In this document: positions 15,873 through 25,300 of the stretch, piece by piece | How positions within the stretch are numbered: the stretch's first letter is position 1 | Layout of the letters: every line of letters begins with the position of its first letter | Assembly: GCF_014202475.1 (NCBI RefSeq) | Contig: NZ_JACHGV010000015.1 | Location: forward strand, 62,001 to 126,000 | Length of the DNA: 64,000 bases | Direction of reading: 5' to 3' | Source of the DNA: Streptomyces paradoxus | GTDB taxonomy: Bacteria > Actinomycetota > Actinomycetes > Streptomycetales > Streptomycetaceae | Notes under the pieces: generated by a model | Database searches by the model: none | What the model was told of the DNA's origin: nothing | The model's input: only the letters and a program-made list of their open reading frames with translations | Position numbers and translations under genes: made by a program

Positions 15873-16093
15873 CTCCTCACATGCGGCGTCTGGCTCCACC
15901 TGGGCCAGGCGCCGCTCCGCTGTCCACGTGCAAGACGGCACGACCCGGGACCGCTGCACACCGCCGCAGAGGCTTTCAATGATCACTATTCGCAGACGAT
16001 CCGTCCCAAGCCGATCCTGATGGACCTCATGTGCCGCACATCATGGGAGTGTGAGACCAGCTCAGTTGTGAGGTTTGGATAGGGGAGTGGGAC

Positions 16094-17986
16094 GTGGCTG
16101 CGGGGAAGGGCGAGATACCCCAGCTGACCCGAGCGCATCGGGTCCTCATCGCCGTCGTCGTGTGCGGCGCCGTCGTCATCGCCGGCATCGGCTTCGCGGG
16201 CTCGTACGCGGCCGTCCGTGAGCTGGCCCTCCAGAAAGGCTTCGGGAACTTCTCCTACGTCTTCCCGATCGGCATCGACGCAGGGATCTGTGTCCTGCTG
16301 GCCCTGGATCTCCTACTGACCTGGATCCGCATCCCCTTTCCCCTCCTTCGCCAGACAGCGTGGCTGCTGACGGCAGCGACCATCGCCTTCAACGGCGCGG
16401 CGGCCTGGCCGGATCCGCTGGGCGTGGGAATGCATGCCGTAATTCCGGTCCTGTTCGTGGTCGCCGTCGAGGCCGCCCGGCACGCGATCGGCCGCATCGC
16501 GGACATCACCGCCGACAAACACATGGAGGGTGTGCGTCTCACCCGCTGGCTCCTCTCGCCTGTGCCAACGTTCCTGCTGTGGCGACGCATGAAGCTTTGG
16601 GAGCTGCGCTCCTACGACCAGGTCATCAAGCTGGAGCAGGAGCGCCTCGTCTACCAGGCAGCCCTTCGCTCCCGCTTCGGCCGCGGCTGGCGACGCAAGG
16701 CCCCCATCGAGGCACTGATGCCGCTACGACTGGCCCGTTACGGCGTCCCACTCGCCGAGACCGCACCTGCCGGTCTTGCCGCAGCCGGTATCGAGGAGCC
16801 GCCGATCCAGTTCACCGTCGAGCGAGTCCCCGCCCCCACAGATCCGGAAGCCCCCGTACTCGACGCCGCGGCGGAGCACGAACAACCGGCGGCCGAGCTG
16901 GCGAGCGCGGAGGCGGAACCGGTCCAGTCTCCAGTCTCAACTCCGGCCCATGAGCTGCCGGAGGATCTGCAGGAATCGACCGCGGAATCCGCTGAGCGGT
17001 TTGCCGAGGCATACCAGGCGTTCCTCACCCAGTTCCAAGCTGAGCCGACCCCGACGCAGTGGGCCTACTGGCTCCGCGACACCTATGGCATCTCTACGGG
17101 ATCCGGTGCCCCGCTCGCCGAGGACCAAGTGCATCCGCTGCTCCAGGTCCTCCAGGCGCGCTACGCGCTCGATACCCAAATGACCGCCGCCACCAGTGAA
17201 GCCGAGCCAGTCGACCAGTGGTACGACTACTTCCACAGCGCCTGGCGTACCTACGCGCAGGAGCACGGCGCGTATCCGGACCCGGCCGCCCTGGCCGCGT
17301 ACGTGTACGAGCGGGACTCCATCACCGGAGACGGTGGCCGTCCCATCACGGGCGACGACTTGGCGGCCTTCGTCACAAGCTTCCTGGAGCACGAACTCGG
17401 CATCAGTGAGCCGCCCTCAGCCGAGACTGCCACGAATCCCAGTGAGCATGTCGCTGAAGAGGTTCTGTCGGATGGGGAGCGCGAGACGGCACCCGCTGGC
17501 GCGGGCGCCCAGGCCGCAAGGGAGCAACGCACCCCCCGCGTGAACGCCGCCATCGATGACGAGCTACCGGAAGAGGGCGACACGTCCGACGGGCCGGCCG
17601 GCTTGACCACCGTCGACCGCTACTACCTGGCGTGGATGGAGTACCAGAGCCAGAACGGAGGCGAACCGCAGTCCTCAACGCGGGAGGCCGAGGAACTGTC
17701 CGCCTACTTGGCCAGCAAGGGAATGCGCGGCCGTGGTGACAAGCCGGTCAGCCCGGCCACCTTGCGCCGCTACCTGCTGCCGTTTCGCGTGTACAACATC
17801 TGGTCCGAGCAGCGAGTGCGCAGCGAGGTGCCGTCGCTCGACACCGTTGCGCAGGAGTGCGCAGCCCAAGGGATCACCGGGCAGTACAACAGGCCCCTCC
17901 GGGTCGACTACCTCGCCGAGCAGGCCGTCGATTTCGAGCGGCGCTGGCAGGCCCTCGTCCGCCATCACGCCGACGCGCAGCAGTAG
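16094..17986 (+). CDS. DUF2637 membrane protein with long repeat-like tail
   Basis: A 630-residue protein starting at GTG. The N-terminal 130 residues form four membrane helices (about 16-37, 53-75, 84-103, 112-130), the DUF2637 layout widespread on Streptomyces plasmids. The C-terminal two thirds is soluble and contains three loosely similar helical blocks, each with a Trp/Tyr-rich opening and a later Asp/Ser-rich turn (for example YYLAWMEYQSQNGGEP). It may anchor plasmid or transfer machinery to the membrane. It follows parA and lies outside the transfer operon. Specific function unknown. Confidence 0.65.
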   Translation: MAAGKGEIPQLTRAHRVLIAVVVCGAVVIAGIGFAGSYAAVRELALQKGFGNFSYVFPIGIDAGICVLLALDLLLTWIRIPFPLLRQTAWLLTAATIAFNGAAAWPDPLGVGMHAVIPVLFVVAVEAARHAIGRIADITADKHMEGVRLTRWLLSPVPTFLLWRRMKLWELRSYDQVIKLEQERLVYQAALRSRFGRGWRRKAPIEALMPLRLARYGVPLAETAPAGLAAAGIEEPPIQFTVERVPAPTDPEAPVLDAAAEHEQPAAELASAEAEPVQSPVSTPAHELPEDLQESTAESAERFAEAYQAFLTQFQAEPTPTQWAYWLRDTYGISTGSGAPLAEDQVHPLLQVLQARYALDTQMTAATSEAEPVDQWYDYFHSAWRTYAQEHGAYPDPAALAAYVYERDSITGDGGRPITGDDLAAFVTSFLEHELGISEPPSAETATNPSEHVAEEVLSDGERETAPAGAGAQAAREQRTPRVNAAIDDELPEEGDTSDGPAGLTTVDRYYLAWMEYQSQNGGEPQSSTREAEELSAYLASKGMRGRGDKPVSPATLRRYLLPFRVYNIWSEQRVRSEVPSLDTVAQECAAQGITGQYNRPLRVDYLAEQAVDFERRWQALVRHHADAQQ

Positions 17987-18040
17987 CTCCGCCACCGCGC
18001 ATCGGTTGCACATCCGGTCTCAGGCGACTCCCCGCCAGGC

Positions 18041-18134
18041 TGCGCAATGAGATGAAACCCCTGATCAGAGGCACATTGCGCAGGCATTGTGATCATTGCG
18101 CAGCCTGGCGCATCGCGTCTTTGCGTATTGCGCA
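18041..18134. repeat. ATTGCGCA octamer cluster A
   Basis: Three direct copies of ATTGCGCA (18075-18082, 18095-18102, 18127-18134) and one inverted copy (18041-18048) lie just upstream of the interrupted DUF3846-like gene. The same octamer occurs before the pilus operon and the T4SS operon. It looks like an operator for a shared regulator or an iteron. Confidence 0.6.
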
Positions 18135-18165
18135 GGCCCGCCCCTGAACCGAGGAGGAGAACTAG

Positions 18166-18207
18166 ATGCACGCTCTGCGTATCGACCCGGACGCCACGCC
18201 GGTTATC
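18166..18207 (+). pseudogene. DUF3846-like gene, 5' fragment
   Basis: A strong AGGAGGAG ribosome site at about 18152-18159 leads to ATG and 14 codons (MHALRIDPDATPVI), then a TAG created by the insertion junction. Joining this to 21885 restores a continuous frame (PVI-TVTDL), which shows the gene was whole before the 3.7-kb insertion. Confidence 0.65.
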
Positions 18208-18320
18208 TAGTGCTCCTGGGTCCCCAGCGCACGTCAGCGTAGGTCTGCGGCTTTCAGGCATGTGCGGCAAGTAATTGAGCACGGTCGGGTGGTGGAGTAG
18301 GTGCCGGGCCATCGCGGGGG

Positions 18321-18518
18321 TCAGGTGAGGAGGGCCGCGAAGGTGCTGGCCACGGTGGTGGCGAGGGTGATGACCGCGGCGAAGGTGACGGCGGCGCGGG
18401 TGAGAGCGGCGGGGTAGGTGGCGCCGTCCATGAGGGCGAGCTTGCCCGCACCGAAGGCGGCCAACAGCGCGACGACGAACACGAGTGCGGCAGTGAGGAG
18501 GACGACGGCAACGTTCAC
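18321..18518 (-). CDS. 65-aa two-helix membrane protein
   Basis: GTG start with GAAGGGAG upstream. The product is almost entirely hydrophobic, with two helices (about 3-24 and 36-60) joined by a short KLALMDGATYPAA loop. It is divergent from the large XRE-ATPase gene, sharing about 120 bp of promoter region. Paired transcription and shared carriage on the insertion unit suggest a functional link, perhaps a membrane effector or toxin-like partner. This is inference only. Confidence 0.5.
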   Translation of the reverse strand: MNVAVVLLTAALVFVVALLAAFGAGKLALMDGATYPAALTRAAVTFAAVITLATTVASTFAALLT

Positions 18519-18639
18519 GACAGACTCCCTTCAAGGGGTGGGTGTTGACGTGGACGAAGGTCTCGGAATAGGTGTGCGCCATGGTGCGCCGGGACGAAGA
18601 TGAACACCGGCGAACACCACACCACCCAGGGGCGAGCAC

Positions 18640-21534
18640 GTGCGCGACGAACGGACCGGTCACACTCCGGAATCGGCTCTGACAGAACTGCGCAAGAGGC
18701 TGGAGGGCGGGCTGGCCCGGGCCAGGCTAACGAAAAAAGACCTCGTCGCTCGGACAGGGCTGAGCCGTACGACCGTGCAGCTGGCGTTCCAGACCAACGG
18801 GCCGGTGCCGTCGCTACAGACGGTGACGGCGCTGGCTGGCGCGCTGAGACTGCCGGCGGGGGACCGGCAAGAGCTGGAGAAAATGCAGCGGGTCGCGGCC
18901 GGTGGCGGGGACGCTGAACGCCCGGGGCCCGGCCGGCCGATCGGGCAGTGTGATCCGCACGCGCTGGAGGTCCATCCGGTCGGTACCGTCCGGGACGGGT
19001 CGGGCCTGCCGGGGCAGCGGTTACTGCCTGGCTATGTGTTCCGGGAGCACGACCGGATCCTGACGGAGGCGGCGCGGGAGGCTCGAGAGGGTTACAGCCG
19101 GATGGTGGTCCTGGTGGGTGAGTCCTCGACGGGGAAGACGCGGGCGTGCTGGGAGGCTGTGCAGCCGTTGGCAGAGCAGGGGTGGCGGCTGTGGCATCCC
19201 TTCGATCCCACCCGGGCGGAGGCCGCGGTGGAGGATCTGGACCTGGTCGGCCCGCGCACGGTGGTATGGCTGAACGAGGCCCAGCACTACCTAGGGGACC
19301 GGGCCGGTGAGCGGATCGCTGCGGCCGTGCACCATCTGCTGACCAGCCCGCAGCGCGGGCCGGTCCTCGTGCTGGGCACGCTTTGGCCTGACTACTTCAG
19401 GCAGTACACGGCCCTGCCCGCTCCGGGTGGGCCGGATCCGCACAGCCGCGTGAGGGAACTGCTCGCCGGATGCACCGTAAGCGTCCCCGACTCCTTCGAC
19501 AGCCGCGCCCTGGCCGCGGCGACTGCGTTGGCCGAGGGCGGGGACCGGCTGCTGGCCGACTCCCTCACCCGCGCCCGCGCCGACGGACGCCTCACCCAGG
19601 ACCTCGCCGGAGGCCCCGCGCTCCTGAAGCGCTACCACGCCGGCAGCCCAGCCGCCAAAGCGCTCCTGGAAGTGGCTATGGACGCCCGCCGCCTCGGCGT
19701 CGGCCTGCACCTGCCGCAGGCCTTCCTCACCGACGCCGCCCCCGACTATCTCCACGACACCGACTGGATGCAGCTCACCGACGACTGGGCAGAGAAGGCA
19801 TACGCCGAACTAGCCGAGCAGGTGCACGGCAATCAGGCCCCCCTGAGCCGGGTCACCCCCCGACCGCAGCGGCGCCCACCCGGCCCCTCCACGCCTGCCG
19901 ACGCTCCCTCACCGCAGCCCTCGGGGCCGGTGTTCCGCCTCGCCGACTACCTCGAACAATACGGCCGCACCACCCGCCGCCACCTGTGCCCGCCCGCCTC
20001 CTTCTGGCACGCCGCCCACACCCACCTCGCCCACCCCGACGACCTGTACAACCTCACCAGCGAAGCCCTAGACCGGCACCGCCTGCAATGGGCCCACCAC
20101 CTCCAACTCCGCGCCGCCCACTGCGGCAACACCGACGCCCTGTGCGCCCTGGCCCGGATGCGGGAGAAGGCCGGAGACCGAGAGGGCGCCGAAACCCTCT
20201 ACCGGCAGGCCGCCGACCGCGGCAACGCCGACGCCCTGTACGCCCTGGCCCAGATGCGGGAGAAGGCCGGGGACCGGGAGGGCGCCGAAACCCTGGCCCG
20301 ACAGGCCGACGACCACGGCTTCCCCAGCGCCATGTCCCGCCTAGTGGGGATGCAGGAGAACGCCATGTCCCACCTGGTCGGGATGCGGGAGAAGGCCGGG
20401 GACCGAGTGGGCGCCGAAACCCTGGCCCGGCAGGCCGCCGACCGCGGCAACACCGACGCCCTGTACGCCCTGGCCCAGATGCGGGAGAACGCCGGAGACC
20501 GAGAGGGCGCCGAAACCCTATACCGGCAGGCCGCCGACCAGGGCAACACCAGCGCCGTGTGCCGCCTGGTCGAGATGCGGGAGGAGGCCGGGGACCGGGA
20601 GGATGCTGAAACCCTGGCCCGGCAGGCCGCCGACCACGGCAACACCAATGCCCTGCTCCGCCTGGCCCGGACGCGGGAGTGGGCCGGGGACCGGGAAGGT
20701 GCCGAAACCCTGGCCCGGCAGGCCGCCAACCACGGCAACACCAACGCGCTATACGCCCTGGCTTTCATGCGGGAGTGGGCCGGGGACCGGGAGGGCGCCG
20801 AAACCCTCTTCCGACAGGCCGCCGACCACGGCAACACCGATGCGCTGTACGGCCTGGCCCGAATGCGGGAGTGGGCCGGGGATCGGGAAGATGCCGAAGC
20901 TCTCTTCCGGCAGGCCGCCGACCACGGCAACTTCAACGCCCTGGTCCGCCTGGCCCGGATACGAGTGAGCCCGGGGACCCGGGAGGACGGCGACGAAACG
21001 CTGGCCCAGCATGCCGCCGACCACGGCAATACCGACGCCCCTGCTCGCCTGACCTGGATGCACGAGTGGGCCTTGACCGAAGCCTTGCTCCAGCGGAAGG
21101 TCAGGGACGGAGAGGGCGACGTAGCCCTGGCCCGGCGGGCCGCCGAGGGCGACACCAGCGCCCTGGTGCGCCTGGCCCAGATACGGGAGAGGGCCGGGGA
21201 CCGGGAAGATGCCGGGGCCCTCTACCGGCAGGCCGCCGACCACGGCCACACCGATGCGCTGTACCGCCTGGCCCAGATACGGGAGAGGGCCGGGGACTGG
21301 GAAGGTGCCGAGGCCCTCTACCGGCAGGCCGCCGACCACGGCCACACCGATGCGCTGTACGACCTGGCCCAGATACGGGAGAGGGTGGGGGACTGGGAAG
21401 GTGCCGAGGCCCTCTACCGGCAGGCCGCCGACCACGGGGACGCCCAGGCCCTCCTTGGCATGGCAATGGCGCTCAAACGCCTGTGGCCGTACGGCTTGGA
21501 CCCGGACGGTACGCCGACGCCCGAATGGCAATAA
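18640..21534 (+). CDS. XRE-helix-turn-helix / P-loop ATPase / tandem-repeat protein
   Basis: A 964-residue protein starting at GTG. An N-terminal XRE-type helix-turn-helix (about 30-52) is followed by a P-loop domain with Walker A GESSTGKT (160-167) and Walker B VVWLNEAQ (208-215). From about 497 to 945 come some 14 copies of a 32-residue TPR/Sel1-like unit (consensus GNTDALYALA-MRE-AGDREGAETL-RQAADH). This DNA-binding/NTPase/solenoid order is that of STAND-type signalling proteins, in which the repeats sense a ligand and the ATPase assembles. A conflict (defence) or regulatory role is inferred. It is the main cargo of the insertion unit. Confidence 0.75.
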   Translation: MRDERTGHTPESALTELRKRLEGGLARARLTKKDLVARTGLSRTTVQLAFQTNGPVPSLQTVTALAGALRLPAGDRQELEKMQRVAAGGGDAERPGPGRPIGQCDPHALEVHPVGTVRDGSGLPGQRLLPGYVFREHDRILTEAAREAREGYSRMVVLVGESSTGKTRACWEAVQPLAEQGWRLWHPFDPTRAEAAVEDLDLVGPRTVVWLNEAQHYLGDRAGERIAAAVHHLLTSPQRGPVLVLGTLWPDYFRQYTALPAPGGPDPHSRVRELLAGCTVSVPDSFDSRALAAATALAEGGDRLLADSLTRARADGRLTQDLAGGPALLKRYHAGSPAAKALLEVAMDARRLGVGLHLPQAFLTDAAPDYLHDTDWMQLTDDWAEKAYAELAEQVHGNQAPLSRVTPRPQRRPPGPSTPADAPSPQPSGPVFRLADYLEQYGRTTRRHLCPPASFWHAAHTHLAHPDDLYNLTSEALDRHRLQWAHHLQLRAAHCGNTDALCALARMREKAGDREGAETLYRQAADRGNADALYALAQMREKAGDREGAETLARQADDHGFPSAMSRLVGMQENAMSHLVGMREKAGDRVGAETLARQAADRGNTDALYALAQMRENAGDREGAETLYRQAADQGNTSAVCRLVEMREEAGDREDAETLARQAADHGNTNALLRLARTREWAGDREGAETLARQAANHGNTNALYALAFMREWAGDREGAETLFRQAADHGNTDALYGLARMREWAGDREDAEALFRQAADHGNFNALVRLARIRVSPGTREDGDETLAQHAADHGNTDAPARLTWMHEWALTEALLQRKVRDGEGDVALARRAAEGDTSALVRLAQIRERAGDREDAGALYRQAADHGHTDALYRLAQIRERAGDWEGAEALYRQAADHGHTDALYDLAQIRERVGDWEGAEALYRQAADHGDAQALLGMAMALKRLWPYGLDPDGTPTPEWQ
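20130..21474 (+). repeat. Tandem 96-bp coding repeats
   Basis: About 14 units of 96 bp encode the 32-residue solenoid repeats. Many neighbours are nearly identical at DNA level (CGGCAGGCCGCCGACCACGG recurs), so copy number is likely unstable. Two units (around 20310-20400 and 21050-21150) are irregular in length. Confidence 0.8.
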
Positions 21535-21884
21535 TCCAGGCGCTACCGGCCCCGTGCTCAGGCAGCTGATACCGGGGAAAGCAAGTAAAGAATGTCGTGT
21601 TGTCATGACCGAGGAAGATGTTTCGACCGAAACACTTCCGATCGTCAACGAAGCCCGCATGTCGCGTACGTCGTACTCACGGTGACCCAAGCTCGGTTCC
21701 ACCGGACCGCGGAGGTCCCCGACGAGGGGCCACGATCGATGTGCGACCTCGATAAGGCAAAGCGAGGTTGGGAGTTCGGACGTCACGTATGCCCAACGTG
21801 CCTGAAGAACCAGCAGATACCCGTGAGGCACGTACATCGCACGAGCAGGATCCTCACATGCCTGACGCCTCCCAGAAACCCTAG

Positions 21885-22299
21885 ATCACTGTCACGGACC
21901 TCAACTTGCCCGCAACCGATGCGCAGTCCGCTATCCAGGAGCACATCGGATCCGACGCCGTCGACCAAGGGGGCTACCACCGGAGGGCAGTAGTGCACAA
22001 TCACGGCAACAGCCAGATTCTTGGTCTTCCCCAGAACCTGGCTGCATGGGCTCTGGCGAGTGCGTGGCGCGGGCGACCCCTCCTACACGCCGGTCGGCCC
22101 TATCGTCGTCACGGGCCGCACCACGAGCGGCGACGTGACGGCATTCGAGGACGATCTGGTGCAGCAGGCGAAGTCCGTTGCGCAGACCGTCCGCGACACT
22201 CTGTCCGCGTGGCATGCCCGCCCTCCAGCCTCCAACGAGGCCGCCGTCAACGAACTGCTCGCGTATGCCTCGCGCGATGTAGCCTCTCGCGAGCAGTGA
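21885..22299 (+). pseudogene. DUF3846-like gene, 3' fragment with frameshift
   Basis: It continues the frame of 18166-18207 (TVTDLNLPATDAQSAIQEHIG, then GGYHRRAVVHNHGN and AAWALASAWRG). Near 22070 the frame shifts by one base and continues as VGPIVVTGRTTSGDVTAFEDDL to TGA at 22299. The motif order (HGN, W-L-A-W-RG, GPIVVTG) fits the DUF3846-type proteins of Streptomyces plasmids and phages. It is broken twice, by the insertion and the frameshift, so it is surely non-functional. Confidence 0.6.
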
Positions 22300-22327
22300 C
22301 GTGCTGTGGCCTCTGACCACTCACCGA

Positions 22328-25300
22328 CTAGAGGACTTTGCGCATCGACGTACCCGGGCCGTTGAGGAGTTCGTGAATGAGGGCTTCGGTCTCTGTCTCC
22401 AAAGAACAGTCCAAGGACCGGTTGACCTGCTGCACTCGTGTGATGGCGGTATGCAGTCCCTGCCGATTCCCGGCTGCATGCTCGATCCGCAGCCAGTCCC
22501 GATACAGCAGCTCTGCTGTGTGGTCGACGTCGAGACCGGTCGCGACGGCCTGACGAGCCGCGCTGAGGTCGTGATGTGGACCTGTGGGTGTGCGGTAGGT
22601 GGCTACGGTGTGCGCGACGTCGATGATGCGCGTGATCATCTCCTGCTGGTACGGCTCGGCCCAGGGCAGGGGCTTGCCGCCGAACGGCCGACCCCGCACC
22701 AGAGTGAGCGCCCTCTCCAGGTCGGTCAATCCAGCCGGGCCCAGCGGTAGGGCACGCTCGACGAGCTCGAGGAAGCGGGTCCAGTCGCAGCGCACGCCGG
22801 GGGAGAGCCGGTAGGGGCTTTCGCCGGTCTTGCGGCGCGGCACGTAGGGGTCGCCGGCCGGGTCGTTCCCCATAGAGCGACGCAGGCCTTGCATCCGAGC
22901 GTTGAGGGTGTTGATCGACCAAGGACTGACGGGATCCATGTCCGAACACAGGGCGTCGGCGCTCCGCCCGGGCCGGAAAAACAGCAAAGCGGCGAGTTGC
23001 GCCATCCGGGGGCCGTGGCCGGTGCTGTCCACACCAGTCACCTCGATCGGGCCCAGGATCCGGATCTCCGGCGCGTGCAGGTCGTGCGCCCCGCACTCCT
23101 CCGTCTCCGGCTTGCGCTCCTCAGCGGAGTCCTCGTGGGCTTCAGTCTTCCCGGCCTTTTCCATGGCGGTGTCCGCAGCCGTCTGCGACACGGGGGCCGG
23201 GGGCGCTGGCTCGGTGTCCGGGCCAGGCTCAGCGTCCGCCTGAGCCGTCTGCGGCGTGGGCAGGAGACGAAGTGCAGAGGGACCGGTGGTGGCGGCGAGC
23301 AGAGCCGGGAACACCTCGCCGCCCGCGTCCGCTTCCGACGAAAGACTCGTGACAGCGGGCGTAGGCGCGGTGGGTTCCTCCGAGACCGAAGAATCCGGCT
23401 GCTGCACCATGTCAGGTTCACTCGGGACGTCCTGCCAAAGCCCCTCGGCCGGGTGGGACGGTTGCCCGGACACCTTCAGCGCCGTGGTGATCTGCACGTA
23501 GGCGGCGTGATCGAGGCGCTGCACCGTGATTTCGACGCTGGCGTACTCGACGTCCTGCGGATCGTTGAGTGAGGAATTGAGGATCTCCGCCTCAGGGAAG
23601 TGCGCGGCCGCTGAACTCGCCGGGGCGACCAGGGTGACAGGGACCGTGCCGGACTTGTCGATGACATCGGCGAACTCCCAGGCCGTGTCCGGGTCCAGGG
23701 ACGACGCGCACAGCAGCAGATACGGCTGATGCTGGGTCTCGGGCATCTGGTGCGCTTCCAGCAGCCGCTCAGACAGATCGCGCAGCGCGTGCGTGGCCTC
23801 CCGCATGTAGGCGATGCGCGTGGTGGGGAGCAGTTGCGGCAGGTCCTCGCCGAACCCGATGGTCACGACCTCGACTTCACTCGCCCACGGGCTCATCCCG
23901 AGCTCCAGCGCGAGCGAGGTGCACACCTCGGAGATGTGGACCGGGTTGCCGTCCAACAACAACGCAGGCAATTGCGCGAGGTTGAGCAGCACAAGGTCGC
24001 CGCCTTCCATGCTGCCGGTGGTGACCAGGGCCGGATACGGCGCAGGCACCTCGTGGGCGTCCTGCTCGCCGAGCAGGTTCGCGTCGACGGGTAGGGCCCA
24101 CCAGCCGCCCTCCCCCTTCACGAAGGGTGCCTGTGCGTCCTGGGTGAGGTCCTCGGGCAGGACATGCAGCGTGCGGGTGCCGATCCGCGCGGCGCGCAGC
24201 CCAGGCATCACCACCTTGTCCTCGCGCTGGGCCACCTGGTGGGCCAGCGTGCGCAGCGCCAGGTCCAGGCGGGCCGCGCCGTCCGGTTCGGCGGCGGCCG
24301 CCAGTTTGGCCTCTGCGGTGGATGTCTCTGGGGCGATGGCGATCTTCTCGCCGGGCTTGCGTCGGCGGCGCTGCAGCGTGCGGCGCAAGGCCAGCGCACC
24401 GGTGATGGAGGCGGCCAGGAGCGCACCGGCACCCAACGCCGTGCGCAAGCTCAGGATGTTGCCGGCCGGGGTCGGAGTGGAGGGTTCGGAAGCCGACAGG
24501 GTGGGGGAGGAGTGGGCAGAGCTCTGCGGCTCAGTCGGCGCCGACGGGGTTGCCGAAGGCGGGGAGGCGCTGGAATTCCGCTCAGGCGTCCCCCCCGGAG
24601 CCCTCCCGTCACGGCTGGGCTGCTGGGTGGGACCGGCAGCGGACGCCTCCGGTCCGGGCACGTCGCTCTGCTTCGGCGCGGGCGGCTTCCCTGCGCCTTC
24701 CGGACCGTCGGAGTCAGGCTCCTGCTCGTCAGCCGGCGTCGAGGGAGCAGCAGGCGCGGAGGGCTCAGCGTCTGCTGCATCTGGGGAGCTGTCATTGATG
24801 TTCGGTGGCGGGCCGTGCCGGTCCTCGTCTGGATCGGGTGTCCGGGCCTCTGGCACGGTGATCTGCTGCCCGGCGTAGATCACGTCCGGGTTGGTGATGG
24901 CGGGCAGGCCGTCCGGTTGCGGCTTGCCCTGGGTGGCGTCGAACAGCTCCTTCCACTGGCCGGCGTCGCCGAGTTCCTCCTCGGCGATCTTCGACAGATA
25001 GTCGCCCTCGTGCACCTTCACGACGCGATCGCTCTTGCCGGGGGCTGCGGATGCGTGGCCCGCGAGCTGCAGGTGAAGCCCATCGGCCGCGGCCTGGGCC
25101 TCGGGCATAACCAGCTGCCAGCCCGGCTGCAGAAAGCTGTTGGACTTGAACGTCTGACCGCCGGGCATGACGCGGCCTTCGTTCAGGGCGGCGATCTCCC
25201 GCCACCGCTCGCCGTCGCCCAGTTCCTGCTCGGCGATACTCCACAGGCTCTCGGCCGGTCGCACATCCTGCACGGTGTACGTGCGGGGGGCCGACGTGTT

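Larger units (their letters stand above)
18207..21884. mobile_element. Transposase-less insertion unit with imperfect terminal repeats
   Basis: Both ends begin CTAG. The outer 14 bp match 11/14 between left (CTAGTGCTCCTGGG) and reverse-complemented right (CTAGGGTTTCTGGG) ends. A second inverted pair (TCAGGCATGTG-GG, 13/14) lies at 18254-18267 and 21852-21865. AT (or ATC) is duplicated at the junctions, and removing the unit repairs the DUF3846-like frame. Cargo is a small membrane protein and an XRE/ATPase/repeat protein. No transposase is visible, so it probably moved with help in trans. The tail 21535-21851 holds no convincing gene. Confidence 0.6.

Noticed and set aside
20130..21474. Possible CRISPR array
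   Set aside because: The 96-bp units are in-frame coding repeats without constant repeat plus variable spacer structure.
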